A DNA stretch of 64,000 nucleotides from [Scytonema hofmanni] UTEX 2349 (GTDB lineage: Bacteria > Cyanobacteriota > Cyanobacteriia > Cyanobacteriales > Nostocaceae), in NCBI RefSeq assembly GCF_000582685.1, contig NZ_KK073768.1, positions 4,057,077 to 4,121,076 of the forward strand, written 5' to 3'. The translations under genes were made by a program, and so were the position numbers. Below, piece by piece: positions 26,191 through 35,989 of this stretch. Position 1 is the first letter of the stretch; each line of letters starts with the position of its first letter. The notes under the pieces are model-generated. The model was not told the origin of the DNA. It saw only the letters and a program-made list of their open reading frames with translations, and ran no database searches.

Positions 26191-29100
26191 CTATTTTCTA
26201 ACAACATTCTCCAATTTAGCGCGGATATCTGACCAAGCGGCATATGCTAAACTTGGTAAAACTATGTGAGCTGCACCAACTCGCTCAACTGGTCCGAGTC
26301 CGATCGCCCACATACTTGCTGCTAAAGCTGCTTCAATACCTGCACCTGCATCTTCGACAACTACACATTGCGCTGGTTGAAGTCCTAATTGTTGTGCCGC
26401 AAACAGAAATAAATCGGGTGCTGGTTTGGGTTTTTCTACACTGTAACCGTCAGCGATCGCATCTATTTTACTCGCAATTGCCAATCGTTCGATAACTGAT
26501 CGAGCATTCTTACTCGCAGAACCTAAAGCGATTTTAATTCCCGCTTGTCGCAGTTCATCCAAAAATGGCAGCGCTCCCGGCAATAAATCTGCTGGGGAGA
26601 TGTTTTCAATGGATTCTACATAATAGCGGTTCTTACGCTCCATCATCTCCTGTATTTCGGCTTCTGAATACTTTTTATGATTTCCGATTATCAGCAGCAA
26701 CGATTCGCGACGCGACACACCTCGCAAAAATTCGTTAGCTTCGCGGGTAAAAGGTAAACCCTCTTCATCTGCCAATTTCTGCCAAGCTAAATAGTGAAAT
26801 TCTGCCGTATCCGTCAGCACACCATCTAAGTCAAAGATGAATCCTCGGATGTCGAGGGGGGATGAGGAAGTGGGGAAGTGGGGGAGGGGGAGAGGGGGGG
26901 ATGAGGAAGATATTGCTCCCTTATCTCCCTTGTCCCCTTGTCCCCTTGTCCCCATGTCTCCTTGTCCCTCTTGTCCCCTTGTCCCCATGTCTCCTTGTCC
27001 CATTACCGGCTGTAAGTCGAATTCGTGCGATTTTCCACGCCATTGAAGCTTGAATTTTAAGCGTGTCCAACCTGGAACTAGGTGGGGGTTGGCTACGGGT
27101 TGATTTTCGTGGAGTTGGATACCACCAAAGCCGAAAACTACGGCTTGCCAAACTCCACCAGCACTGGCACCATGAATTCCCTCAGCCGCGTTGCCGCGCA
27201 CATCTTCTAAGTCTACCATTGCTGCTTGCATAAATCTTTGGTAAGCTTCGGCTGTTTTGCCTAAGTCTGAGGCTAAGATACCGTGAATGGCAGGACCAAG
27301 GGATGAACCATAAGTAATGTCTGTGCGAGGTGCGTAGTAATCCCAGTTTTTCTCTAAATTTTCTTGGTTGTAGGGAAATTCCTGTGATTGCCGCATTAAA
27401 TAAAGGAGCATTAAGACATCTGGCTGTTTGAGGACTTGCCGTTTATTAGCGCCTTCGATGGTTAAAATAGTTTGCATAGACCGAGTGCGCGGTTCGTATT
27501 CTTGCAAGTTAATATCTTCTAATTGAAAAAATCCTTCGCATTGCTCAATTAACTTGGTTGATGCGTCGTAGGGTATCCAGATATTTGTAATGATATCTTG
27601 CCAACGCGATCGCCTACCTGGGGTTAATTTTAATTTCTCTTCTAATTCAGTGGCGCGATCGCTCTTATTTTGACGCAGCCAATCTTGAACTATAATGGCT
27701 TTTTCCAAATGCCATTGTACCATCCGATTGGTAAAGGCGTTGTTATGGACGAATTCGTGATATTCATCGGCGCCTATTACCCCGCGAATTTCGTATCTTT
27801 CATCCTTTGTGTTGTACTCAACTCGGCTAGCCCAAAATATGGCGGTGTCTAAAATAATCTCGGCGCCGTAGTCTTCCATCCACTCGTCGTCACCTGTGGC
27901 TTGCCAATAGTACCACACGGCGTAGGCGATATCTGCACTGATGTGAATTTCGCGATCGCGGCACCAAATTCGCACGTCTTCACCGTAAGGATCGTTAGGT
28001 AATGCCCAACGTGGGGTAACTTCATCACCAGTATCGGCACTTTCCCAAGCAAACATTGCTCCTTTATACCCATCATGAGATGCTTTGCGTCTGGCTCCAT
28101 TTAAGGTGTGGTAGCGGTATGATAGCAAGTTACGGGCGATGTGCGGCTGGGTGTAAGTAAAAAATGGTAACAGAAAAATCTCCGTATCCCAAAATACATG
28201 ACCCCGATAACCAAATCCTGAAAGTGTTTTCGCGGGAATACTCACTTTATCGTCGTATCGGGGAGCGGCGATGAGCATCTGAAAGATATTGTAGCGGACT
28301 GCGAATTGCGCTCTACTGTCTCCCTCAATTACAATGTCATTTTGTTGCCAAACTTCATCCCAGGCTTTTTCGTGAGCATCGAGCAACTTGGAGTAAGAAG
28401 GCAATTGAGCAAGTTTTTCTTGAGCTGCTGCGATGGGATGCGCTACTTCTCGCGAGGTAAAAACTGTAACTATCTTTTCTAAGGTGACTGTTTGTTGGGC
28501 GATCGCCTGGAATTTGGTATTTAACGTAGGATAACCCGGTGCGCTGGTAACAAGCATAGACGCATCTGCCCCAGATAGTGTCATCCGCGCTGCGAGACTG
28601 ATTTCGATGCGGGAGTTGCGAGTGCGACGATACAACCAAATTCCGTTGTCGATGTTTCCTTGATCGAGTGCTTCCCAATGGTTGAAGCCTTGATTTTCTG
28701 GATAACCGTTAATACTACCTTGAATTTCGATTAATCCATCAAAATCGACTGGGGTGATTTGGCAACGCTGGGCTAAGACATGTTGATCGGCATAACTAGC
28801 AAAGCGTTGAAAACTCAAGTCTATGGTTTTTCCTGTAGGAGTGCGCCAACGTATTGTCCGGCTAATAAGTCCCCGGAGCAAGTCAAGCTGGCGATCGTAA
28901 GTTAATATTTCTCCTTGATCGAGACGAAAGCGATCGCCATCAACAATTACTATCAGTGGTAGCCAGTCGGGGCAATTTACAAGTTCAGTGTAAACTACTG
29001 GCACACTGTCGTAAACACCGTGAATTAATGTAGCAGGTGATGCTTGTGTATAGCCTTCTTCAAAAGTGCCGCGTGTTCCTAAATAACCGTTGCCGATGGT

Positions 29101-29202
29101 GAAAACTGTTTCTCTGTGGGGAAACTTGTTAAAATCAACTTTGGTTTCGATTAATGTCCAGTCTGTATAAATAAAATCTGGAGAGTGAACTGTTGTATCC
29201 AT
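26191..29202 (-). CDS. GH65 disaccharide phosphorylase fused to beta-phosphoglucomutase
   Basis: 1003 residues from the ATG at 29202 (a TTG ten codons earlier is rejected). The N-terminal GH65 part (about 1-730) splits an alpha-glucosyl disaccharide with phosphate to beta-glucose 1-phosphate; GVIGADEYHE carries the likely general-acid Glu. A low-complexity linker with GDMGTRGQ repeats follows. The C-terminal HAD part (about 785-1003) has FIFDLDGVLTDTAEFH, SASKNA, KPKPAPDLF and VVEDAGAGIEAA, as in beta-phosphoglucomutase, giving glucose 6-phosphate. Substrate (kojibiose, trehalose or maltose) is not decided. It lies downstream of sucrose synthase. Confidence 0.92.
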   Translation of the reverse strand: MDTTVHSPDFIYTDWTLIETKVDFNKFPHRETVFTIGNGYLGTRGTFEEGYTQASPATLIHGVYDSVPVVYTELVNCPDWLPLIVIVDGDRFRLDQGEILTYDRQLDLLRGLISRTIRWRTPTGKTIDLSFQRFASYADQHVLAQRCQITPVDFDGLIEIQGSINGYPENQGFNHWEALDQGNIDNGIWLYRRTRNSRIEISLAARMTLSGADASMLVTSAPGYPTLNTKFQAIAQQTVTLEKIVTVFTSREVAHPIAAAQEKLAQLPSYSKLLDAHEKAWDEVWQQNDIVIEGDSRAQFAVRYNIFQMLIAAPRYDDKVSIPAKTLSGFGYRGHVFWDTEIFLLPFFTYTQPHIARNLLSYRYHTLNGARRKASHDGYKGAMFAWESADTGDEVTPRWALPNDPYGEDVRIWCRDREIHISADIAYAVWYYWQATGDDEWMEDYGAEIILDTAIFWASRVEYNTKDERYEIRGVIGADEYHEFVHNNAFTNRMVQWHLEKAIIVQDWLRQNKSDRATELEEKLKLTPGRRSRWQDIITNIWIPYDASTKLIEQCEGFFQLEDINLQEYEPRTRSMQTILTIEGANKRQVLKQPDVLMLLYLMRQSQEFPYNQENLEKNWDYYAPRTDITYGSSLGPAIHGILASDLGKTAEAYQRFMQAAMVDLEDVRGNAAEGIHGASAGGVWQAVVFGFGGIQLHENQPVANPHLVPGWTRLKFKLQWRGKSHEFDLQPVMGQGDMGTRGQEGQGDMGTRGQGDKGDKGAISSSSPPLPLPHFPTSSSPLDIRGFIFDLDGVLTDTAEFHYLAWQKLADEEGLPFTREANEFLRGVSRRESLLLIIGNHKKYSEAEIQEMMERKNRYYVESIENISPADLLPGALPFLDELRQAGIKIALGSASKNARSVIERLAIASKIDAIADGYSVEKPKPAPDLFLFAAQQLGLQPAQCVVVEDAGAGIEAALAASMWAIGLGPVERVGAAHIVLPSLAYAAWSDIRAKLENVVRK
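26924..27006. repeat. octamer tandem repeat inside a coding region
   Basis: About nine copies of TGTCCCCT and close variants (one unit has an extra base), inside the linker of the GH65-HAD gene. A G-rich tract lies just beside it (26868-26910). Because 8 is not a multiple of 3, the protein shows an 8-residue period (GDMGTRGQ). Confidence 0.88.
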
Positions 29203-29326
29203 TACAACTGCCTTGGTTGAAGGACTATTCAAAATTAGGGGACTAGGGACCGGTTGGACTGGGGATTAGGGACTCTTGAACATATGGATGGGGTCTGAAT
29301 TCTGATCATATCTTCTCAGTACCCTT

Positions 29327-29373
29327 CCCCCTTTCCCCCTTCCCCTTTCCCCTTTCCCCCTTCCCCCTCTTTT
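29327..29373. repeat. short tandem repeat (CCCCTTT heptamers)
   Basis: Pyrimidine heptamers between the sucrose synthase stop and the GH65 gene start. It resembles the heptamers at 11452 read on the other strand. Confidence 0.8.
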
Positions 29374-31782
29374 TTACCGATGCATATGCTCGTCTAAGAT
29401 TGCTTCGGCTCTTGGCTTATAAACTAAATGGAATAGAGTTTCCATATAGCGAAGCAGAGATTCACGATTTTCACGGGATACAAAGCTCCAGAATGTATAT
29501 ATTTTAGCTAATAATAACAACTGATTGCTGTGTAAATGCCAGTTGTAGTTGTTACGAACTCGTTGGATGACCCACTCAGAGATTTTATGCCAATATTCGG
29601 GATTCGTTTCACATTGGTCAATAAAGTTCAAGATTCGCGCTGCTGTCCCTTCTAAGTCGGTAGGATTGATTTGAAATTCATCGTCGCGATCGCCGACAAT
29701 TTCTGCGGCTCCGCCAAATTGAGTTGCGAATGTTGGTAAGCCGGAAATCATTGCTTCGAGAATTGTGAGTCCGAAGGCTTCAAAGTGAGCAAAGTGGACA
29801 AAAATCCCTTGCCGATCAGCGATCGCTCTATAAGCTTCGGCGAGGTCAATGCTTTTAAGGCGCATTCCCAACCAGCGGATTTTCCCACTTAAATTATACT
29901 GTTTAATAATCTCTTGGAGTTTTTCAATTTCTACGGCTTCTGCTTGGTTGGTAGTAGCGGAAGCATGTAGGTTGCTGGTAAGGATAATCAAGTTACAACG
30001 CGCTTGTAATTCCTGGCTTTTACCAAAACATTCTGCCAAACCGGTGAGGTTTTTCACTCCTGTCATTGGAGCAACTGCAAGAATTATTCGTTTGTTTGGG
30101 TCTTCTAAATTACCAAATAGTTGCGGGTCTTTACGGTCAAATAATAGCTCCTTAACTCGTGTAATAACGCTTTGTTCTCGGTCTTCAACTTGGCTATAGG
30201 GAAAGAATATGTTCTCGTTTACTCCGGGTGCAACCATGTTGAATTTGGGACTAAACAAATCAATTCCATTAATCACATGATACAATTCCGGCATGGTAAA
30301 GCACTTGTAGGACTCATACTGCCCTATACTATCGGGTGTGCCGACAATTTCTTGGTAGGATGAGGTGACGATAAAATCGGCAGCATTCATGCTAATGATA
30401 TCGGCGGTATATTGCGCGGAAAAATGATATTGTTTCTCTAAGTCTTGCCAATAAAGGTTGCTAAATAAATGTTTGGGTTTTTCTAAGGAGTGGGCAATGT
30501 GACAATGAGTGGCTTTAAGACGACGAGCGAGAAGGAAGGCTACTAAGTTGCCGTCGCTGTAGTTGCCAATAATTAGATTAGGGGTTCCCTTAAATTGAGC
30601 TAACAGTTCTTTTTCTGCGTCATTGGCAAATGTTTCTAAATAGGGCCAAATTTCATATTTGGAAATCCAGTTTTGAGTAACTTCGGGATTAAATTCACCG
30701 AAAGGAACGCGCAAAATCCAGCCGTTTTCTGTTCCTAAAAGTTTTTCTACGCGTAAGGCGCACTGGGTTCCTTGGCAGTTGGGGATCAGACGCGTAAGAA
30801 TAATAACTTGGGGTTTAATGTTTAGCAGGTCGAGTCCGGCAAGTTTAATTTCTGCTTGCAGTTTATTTTCTAAGCTGCGAGCTTGTTCTAAGACGTAGAC
30901 GACTTGACCCATTGTCTCTGGTCTTCCTAAAACGTCTTCTTGACCAACCCATCCGTGTATAGAAACGAGGACGACGCGAAAAATTGCGGGAATCCGGGAA
31001 ACGAAAGCTTCGAGGATGGGTGGTTCTGGGTTTTCAAAGAGTCGTTCGAGGAGTTCGAGGGTTTCTTTGACGCGAGAAGCGGTGTTCCCCCAACCTGGTT
31101 CAAAGCCGATTTGTTGAAAGTCTAGGTGAAATTTGTCGTATGCTTCATCAGGTTGGCGATCGCTAACTAATTTGATTGCTTCGTTTAGTTGTTGAGATAA
31201 TTCCGAACCGGAATGAATGCGATCGTTAATTAACAACGGGATGCCGTCATGTTCGCGTCTTTCTAAAACATCATACAATACATCTAACCAGTACTGGCGA
31301 TCGGTTAATACTTGATTGCATAAATAACGGTTGAGGAATGTTAGACCTTGACCAATGTTTCTCGGATCGCTGACATTTGGTGAACCTTCATAAAAGGGAT
31401 GGGTGTCTATTTCTAGGATGTTTGGTTGGTAACGGTTAACCAAGCGATCGCGCACATCTAACAATGCTTTTGGCTCTTGAAGCTCGTAATTCATGTTTGC
31501 TTCAAGTCGCCAAATTTCTTGGCTAGCGATTTTCGGTCGGACAAGAAACCAAGTATTTTCTTCTTCGATAATTATTTCATGGGTGTAGTGAATTAACTTG
31601 CCTAAAGAGGAAGAATGGTAAAAATACGCAGGTTTTTGCGAGTCTTGACAGTACTCTGCAAATGCTAAAAGAATTTCATTTCTCAAGAAGTATCGCTTCC
31701 CTGAGACATTTAATGCAAAGACCAACTGACGTAAAGCTGTTTTCTCATCACTGTTTAAAACAGCTTGAAATAGTTCATGCAT
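29374..31782 (-). CDS. sucrose synthase
   Basis: 802 residues, the usual length for cyanobacterial and plant sucrose synthase. It reversibly converts sucrose plus ADP or UDP to the nucleotide-glucose plus fructose. The N-terminal regulatory region is followed by the GT-B domains: FRVVLVSIHGWVGQEDVLGR, ATHCHIAHSLEKPKH, APGVNENIFFPYS and the GT4 signature HFEAFGLTILEAMISGLPTF with E-x7-E. AGGAAT lies upstream of the ATG. In heterocyst formers this enzyme is used to break down sucrose and feed glycogen or respiration. It lies 170 bp upstream of the GH65 fusion on the same strand. Confidence 0.95.
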   Translation of the reverse strand: MHELFQAVLNSDEKTALRQLVFALNVSGKRYFLRNEILLAFAEYCQDSQKPAYFYHSSSLGKLIHYTHEIIIEEENTWFLVRPKIASQEIWRLEANMNYELQEPKALLDVRDRLVNRYQPNILEIDTHPFYEGSPNVSDPRNIGQGLTFLNRYLCNQVLTDRQYWLDVLYDVLERREHDGIPLLINDRIHSGSELSQQLNEAIKLVSDRQPDEAYDKFHLDFQQIGFEPGWGNTASRVKETLELLERLFENPEPPILEAFVSRIPAIFRVVLVSIHGWVGQEDVLGRPETMGQVVYVLEQARSLENKLQAEIKLAGLDLLNIKPQVIILTRLIPNCQGTQCALRVEKLLGTENGWILRVPFGEFNPEVTQNWISKYEIWPYLETFANDAEKELLAQFKGTPNLIIGNYSDGNLVAFLLARRLKATHCHIAHSLEKPKHLFSNLYWQDLEKQYHFSAQYTADIISMNAADFIVTSSYQEIVGTPDSIGQYESYKCFTMPELYHVINGIDLFSPKFNMVAPGVNENIFFPYSQVEDREQSVITRVKELLFDRKDPQLFGNLEDPNKRIILAVAPMTGVKNLTGLAECFGKSQELQARCNLIILTSNLHASATTNQAEAVEIEKLQEIIKQYNLSGKIRWLGMRLKSIDLAEAYRAIADRQGIFVHFAHFEAFGLTILEAMISGLPTFATQFGGAAEIVGDRDDEFQINPTDLEGTAARILNFIDQCETNPEYWHKISEWVIQRVRNNYNWHLHSNQLLLLAKIYTFWSFVSRENRESLLRYMETLFHLVYKPRAEAILDEHMHR

Positions 31783-32133
31783 GGCGAATTCCTGAACCTA
31801 GCGGTTGTCAACTGAAGGATGAAGTGTGTTCGCATAGTCTAGGAGTGGAGGAGAAGGATAAAGTTAGGACTTTACACATGATTTACGTTTCATAGTTTTT
31901 ATTGTCTGATATAATTTATTGCTTTCAGACTTTATCCTTTATCCTTCATTAATACAGTTCCTCAAGTGTTTGTTTAATTCTCATATTATAAATGAAAGTC
32001 AAAGTTTATCGCTTCTAGCTAAGGTGTGAAATGATGAAAATGTATATTTTTGTTGCAATTATTGATTATTTATTTACAAACTAGTTAAGTTATATTATCT
32101 CTTAATAAGATTAATAAAAATATCACAATCTTT

Positions 32134-32162
32134 GTAGAGACGTTCCACCGGAACGTCTTTAT
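32134..32162. repeat. interspersed hairpin repeat
   Basis: GTAGAGACGTTCCACCGGAA copy with the right arm CGTCTTTAT. Confidence 0.8.
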
Positions 32163-32230
32163 ATTGCTTTTGATAAAAATAGCAGCCAAGAAGTTGCTTT
32201 GGCTGCTTGATTCTGTGAATTGCTAATAAT

Positions 32231-32256
32231 GTAGAGACGTTACATGTAACTTCTCT
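32231..32256. repeat. interspersed hairpin repeat
   Basis: GTAGAGACGTTACATGTAAC copy. The inner stem GTTACATGTAAC is a perfect palindrome different from other copies. Confidence 0.7.
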
Positions 32257-32295
32257 TGGGTTTATGGTAACGCATATTAAAAGAGCGGTCGATGT

Positions 32296-32529
32296 CTATT
32301 GAATTATTAGCTGGTGCATTTTATTAAGATGCGAATACGTATCTGAATGCAAGTAACCAGTAACCACTTCTCTTAGCTTCAATGGTCTATTAGCTTTACA
32401 CCAGAAAAAGTCATCTGTTGTTTCTTCTCCATCTCGGATGATAAAGTAACTTTTATCACTATCATCTTTTGCCACAACAAGAAAGTTTTCTTGTTGTTTA
32501 CTCAAATCGACTTTTAAGTGTTTAATCAT
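32296..32529 (-). CDS. hypothetical small protein
   Basis: 77 residues from the ATG at 32529; a possible start 11 codons earlier is less likely. Not recognised. The sequence has regular amphipathic strands (ENFLVVAKDDSDKSYFIIRD) and FFWCKANRPLKLREVVTGYL, so it looks like a small folded soluble protein. No signal peptide or membrane helix. It is flanked on both sides by hairpin repeats and has no obvious operon partner. Probably real, since its composition is protein-like, but this needs homologs. Confidence 0.5.
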   Translation of the reverse strand: MIKHLKVDLSKQQENFLVVAKDDSDKSYFIIRDGEETTDDFFWCKANRPLKLREVVTGYLHSDTYSHLNKMHQLIIQ

Positions 32530-32845
32530 AAAGTAAAACCAGTTGTAGCCTACACCCATCAAAAGAAATATTCGCTTTTAATTGAACAACAACATAAGCT
32601 GTAATTAAAATGAGGAAAATACGTAATTTACGCTAATTGTCAAAATCACTATTAAGCATTAATACTGCTGTTTCCTATAAAAAGCTACAGCATATTTTAC
32701 ATAAATCAAGTACATATATAAAACCCAAAGCCTTGTAGAGACGTAGCACTGCTACGTCTATTAAGTATATTCGATGTTTAGCGATAGGCTGCTGTATTTA
32801 TGGAGTACTCATATGGGGAGTGCAAATCAACCATAATAAAAAATT
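32530..32845. other. intergenic region
   Basis: No gene recognised. It contains a hairpin repeat at 32735-32759 with the stem GACGTAGCA/TGCTACGTC. Confidence 0.45.
32735..32759. repeat. interspersed hairpin repeat
   Basis: GTAGAGACGTAGCACTGCTA copy, followed by CGTCTA. Same variant stem as the copy at 22418. Confidence 0.75.
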
Positions 32846-34027
32846 CTAAAACCCCCTGTGCCATAAAATATGTTGTTGGGTGAAATTTATATAAATTAAG
32901 CTTTTCAATGATTGCGTTACTTGTATTAATAGTGTCTTCTTGTTAATCCGTATTCTAACAGACTGTTCTTTTCTCACAAGAGCTTGTTTGTTGGAAACAT
33001 GACCAAGTTGAGCTTCGTTTGGGGTTGTAATTTTACAATATTTTAATAGGGGTTCAATCACTAACCCAATACGGTTAGCGACAAGTTGTAGTTGCTGTAC
33101 CTCATCTTTGGTGAATTGCCGAGAACGTAAAGTGCCAACATGGAAGACACCGTTTACTTGGTCTTTAAGCGGGAGGGGAACACCAAGCATTGATCGGATT
33201 CCTTTGTTACGCAGAATCGGACTGACTACTTGTATTTTTGATAAGTCGTCTACAATCATATGCTTGCCACTAGCAGCGATGTGACCTGCAAAACCACAAT
33301 TAAGGGGAATTCTGATATTTTCTAAAATTTCCTCCTCTAGTCCAATAGTGGCACACACAGCTAATTGCTGCCCATTTTCGGTTGGCAAGAGAACTGTAAC
33401 AGTGTCTACACTCATTAATTGACGGATGGTTTCAAACACCGCACGCAGCAGGTTTCCAATAACCAAATCAATAGACACGTCCTTGGCACTTTGGAGACGC
33501 TGATAGTTTATTTGGGCAGTCTTGTGAACCTCGGTAAGAGCTGCATTAAGGGGAATAGAAAGACGACTGTTATCTTTGTAAGTGTATTGCCGATCTAGTT
33601 CCTTGCTATTGTGACTTTTGACTATCACATTAAATAAACGCAGACCATGATTACCAATAATCCTCAGTTTTTTTACTTGAGTCTGGTTGTTGTCAGACTG
33701 AACTATGGCTCGGAACTGGCAGGTACTATTTTCTCCTAAGTAGTTGGAAAACTTCTGGAATTCTTCTTCACTCATTTCAAGTACCATGCAATCTGAGGCG
33801 ATCGCAGAGGTTTTATCCTGATTGCGCTCCTCTAGGATTGTTGTTAGATGAGCATTCAGACACTTAGACTCATTTTCGTTAAGACTAATGCAGTTAAGCC
33901 TATGAAGCAAGCGGCTTTCTTCAGAAGGCAGAACTTGTGAGTCGTAATACTTAACTTGGCGCTGATTCGTATTTTGAACGTGAGCCAGCAAACAGCGCAA
34001 GCTCAAAAGAAACTTATAGATAATCAT
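32846..34027 (-). CDS. GAF-domain protein
   Basis: 393 residues. A GAF domain lies at about 190-330 (LLRAVFETIRQLMSVDTVTV, GLEEEILENIRIPLNCGFAG, SMLGVPLPLKDQVNGVFHVG), the typical small-molecule or tetrapyrrole sensor fold. There is no Cys in the usual bilin position that I can identify. The N-terminal 180 residues are unassigned, and a basic C-terminal tail of about 60 residues follows the GAF domain with no kinase or DNA-binding output. It may be a stand-alone sensor working through a partner. It is upstream of the small hypothetical gene on the same strand. Confidence 0.75.
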   Translation of the reverse strand: MIIYKFLLSLRCLLAHVQNTNQRQVKYYDSQVLPSEESRLLHRLNCISLNENESKCLNAHLTTILEERNQDKTSAIASDCMVLEMSEEEFQKFSNYLGENSTCQFRAIVQSDNNQTQVKKLRIIGNHGLRLFNVIVKSHNSKELDRQYTYKDNSRLSIPLNAALTEVHKTAQINYQRLQSAKDVSIDLVIGNLLRAVFETIRQLMSVDTVTVLLPTENGQQLAVCATIGLEEEILENIRIPLNCGFAGHIAASGKHMIVDDLSKIQVVSPILRNKGIRSMLGVPLPLKDQVNGVFHVGTLRSRQFTKDEVQQLQLVANRIGLVIEPLLKYCKITTPNEAQLGHVSNKQALVRKEQSVRIRINKKTLLIQVTQSLKSLIYINFTQQHILWHRGF

Positions 34028-34228
34028 TTCAATTTATTTTAAATCCCTATAATTTTCACTATTCAATTATTCAGGCGCGTTATAATATTAACATTAATAA
34101 TTATCATCTTATAATAAAATAAAACTTTTTGCCATACATCTATCCTATGGCTGTATTGATTTTTATCTATCATCCCGATTGAGTATTTTCATGCGATCGC
34201 GTTTGAATTTAAATTTGGATACCCCAAA

Positions 34229-34258
34229 AGCGCAAATGCTGCTAATAGCATTTGCGCT
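34229..34258 (-). terminator. strong hairpin terminator after the GMC gene
   Basis: A perfect 12-bp stem (AGCGCAAATGCT/AGCATTTGCGCT) with a 6-base loop. On the minus strand it is followed by TTTT. It lies 25 bp downstream of the GMC oxidoreductase stop, so it is a likely terminator. Confidence 0.65.
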
Positions 34259-34282
34259 GTTAATTTTGGCGATCGCCAACAA

Positions 34283-35989
34283 CTACTTGTTAGTTACAGT
34301 GGATGTCTGAATTACGTTGGTTGTAACATTCTCTGACTTAGCAGCAAACTGGGTTTTCACACGATCTGCCAGTCGGATTGCCAAAGCGATAACAGTGAGG
34401 GTGGGATTACCGTAGCCTCCTGTTGTGAAAACAGAGGTACCCGTGATGAATAAATTCGATATGCCGTGAACTTGACAATTTGCATCGACAACTCCCTGTT
34501 TGGGATCAATATGCATCCGCGTTGTTCCCATATTATGGTGAGTACTAAAAGACATAACGTCAGGAAGCTCTCCATCGCGTTCAATTTGCAATTCACCTAG
34601 TCCTGAACGAGCAATTTCTTCTGCCAAGATTGCTTGCGATCGCTTGATGCTGGAAGTGTCTATTTCGCTCCAGTGGTAAATTAGCTTTGCTTGAGGACAA
34701 CCAAGCTTGTCAATTTTAGTACCAAGTGTCACTCGATTATCGGGATTTGGGACTTGTTCGGTTTGGCTCACGAGTTCAAACTTTACATATTTGTCTTCGT
34801 TACCTTTGCGATCCGACCATCCGCCATGACTTAAATCAGGAAATAAATATTGCTTTTTTAGATGATACTTATACCAATCGACCACAAGATCATCAACATT
34901 CATTATTACATTACCCAAATGTTGAAAAACATTTTTGGGAATCTTTTTCTGCCGAATTGAAGAGACCAAAGTTTTCATAGAAGCTTTTGCCGGCGATCTA
35001 TGTTTATCATCTCTGGGGAACAGCATAAAACTCATATTGAGTAATTGCTCACGGCGCATTACTTCCTCACTTAAGCGAAGTTTACCCATAACTGGTACAT
35101 TATTCACCCGGCGTAAGTCATATAAAGCTGTTGAGTTGAAGATTTTTCGAGTAGAGGGATAAAACATACCGCTACGGATTAAGGGATGGTCCATAAAGAA
35201 CCTGCCGACGACATCGTTTTGATTGGCTAATCCTGTCTTTTGAGTTTGGTTGGATAGCAGTAACAAACGTGCGTTTTCTATGCCATTTGTGGCTAAGATA
35301 AATATTTTGGCGACTACGGAAAATTTATTACCTTGCAGACAAGCTAAACGTACACTCTTTACATTCTTAGCTGTTTCGTCAGTCTCAATCTCTACGACGT
35401 TGGCATTTAGATAAGTAGTGACATTCGGAGATTGGCTGATTTCTTTTCGATATTCGTTGGTGAAAATATCGCGAGGTCCGAACTGAAACATCTCGGTAGT
35501 CACGCGATCGCCGATGAAGGGTAGCTGAGGAGATTTCGCATCCTCCCAAGCTGACGCTTCATAAGTAAAAGAACCGAGTTTGCAGACTGTGTGAGCACGC
35601 TCGTAAAAAGGATCTAGGTGAGATTTACTAAAAGCCCAGCCACTGTATGGTACACAATCGCGTTTTTCAAAGTCTATCGCGTGCAACGCCATATGTCTCA
35701 GACCAAGTTGCGGCTTATTAATTTCAATATTCCAGACGTTAGCGTGTCCACCAAACTGACGATGACGCATATCTTGTAAGTTTGAAAAAGGCTCACCAAC
35801 AGTTTCACCTTCACTTAAAGATTGCGTCTCTTGATTAAATTCTAAATCGCCACTTTCTAGTAAGCATACTCGAAAGTCTTGCCCAATCAATTCTCGCGCC
35901 AGCGTAATACCCGCAGGTCCAGCACCAACAATACAAACTTCTGTTTCAATAACTTCATCTGCTGGTAAGTTACGGCTATCAATTAACAT
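34283..35989 (-). CDS. GMC family FAD-dependent oxidoreductase
   Basis: 568 residues from the ATG at 35989 (a TTG one codon earlier is possible). The N-terminal FAD-binding motif is VCIVGAGPAGITLARELIGQ. Later segments KIFILATNGIENARLLL, FSTHHNMGTTRM and SVFTTGGYGNPTLTVIALAI belong to the GMC C-terminal domain, with the conserved His region. It oxidises an alcohol or sugar; the substrate cannot be told. There is no signal peptide. A strong terminator follows. The psaAB genes lie upstream, behind their own terminator, so it is not part of that operon. Confidence 0.9.
   Translation of the reverse strand: MLIDSRNLPADEVIETEVCIVGAGPAGITLARELIGQDFRVCLLESGDLEFNQETQSLSEGETVGEPFSNLQDMRHRQFGGHANVWNIEINKPQLGLRHMALHAIDFEKRDCVPYSGWAFSKSHLDPFYERAHTVCKLGSFTYEASAWEDAKSPQLPFIGDRVTTEMFQFGPRDIFTNEYRKEISQSPNVTTYLNANVVEIETDETAKNVKSVRLACLQGNKFSVVAKIFILATNGIENARLLLLSNQTQKTGLANQNDVVGRFFMDHPLIRSGMFYPSTRKIFNSTALYDLRRVNNVPVMGKLRLSEEVMRREQLLNMSFMLFPRDDKHRSPAKASMKTLVSSIRQKKIPKNVFQHLGNVIMNVDDLVVDWYKYHLKKQYLFPDLSHGGWSDRKGNEDKYVKFELVSQTEQVPNPDNRVTLGTKIDKLGCPQAKLIYHWSEIDTSSIKRSQAILAEEIARSGLGELQIERDGELPDVMSFSTHHNMGTTRMHIDPKQGVVDANCQVHGISNLFITGTSVFTTGGYGNPTLTVIALAIRLADRVKTQFAAKSENVTTNVIQTSTVTNK

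Larger units (their letters stand above)
31783..32295. other. repeat-bearing intergenic region
   Basis: 513 bp, AT-rich, upstream of sucrose synthase. Apart from two hairpin repeats (32134-32162, 32231-32256) nothing coding was seen. The sucrose synthase promoter should lie near 31800-31950; a long direct word AAGGATAAAGT (31855) and its complement ACTTTATCCTTTATCCTT (31929) form an inverted pair there. Confidence 0.45.
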
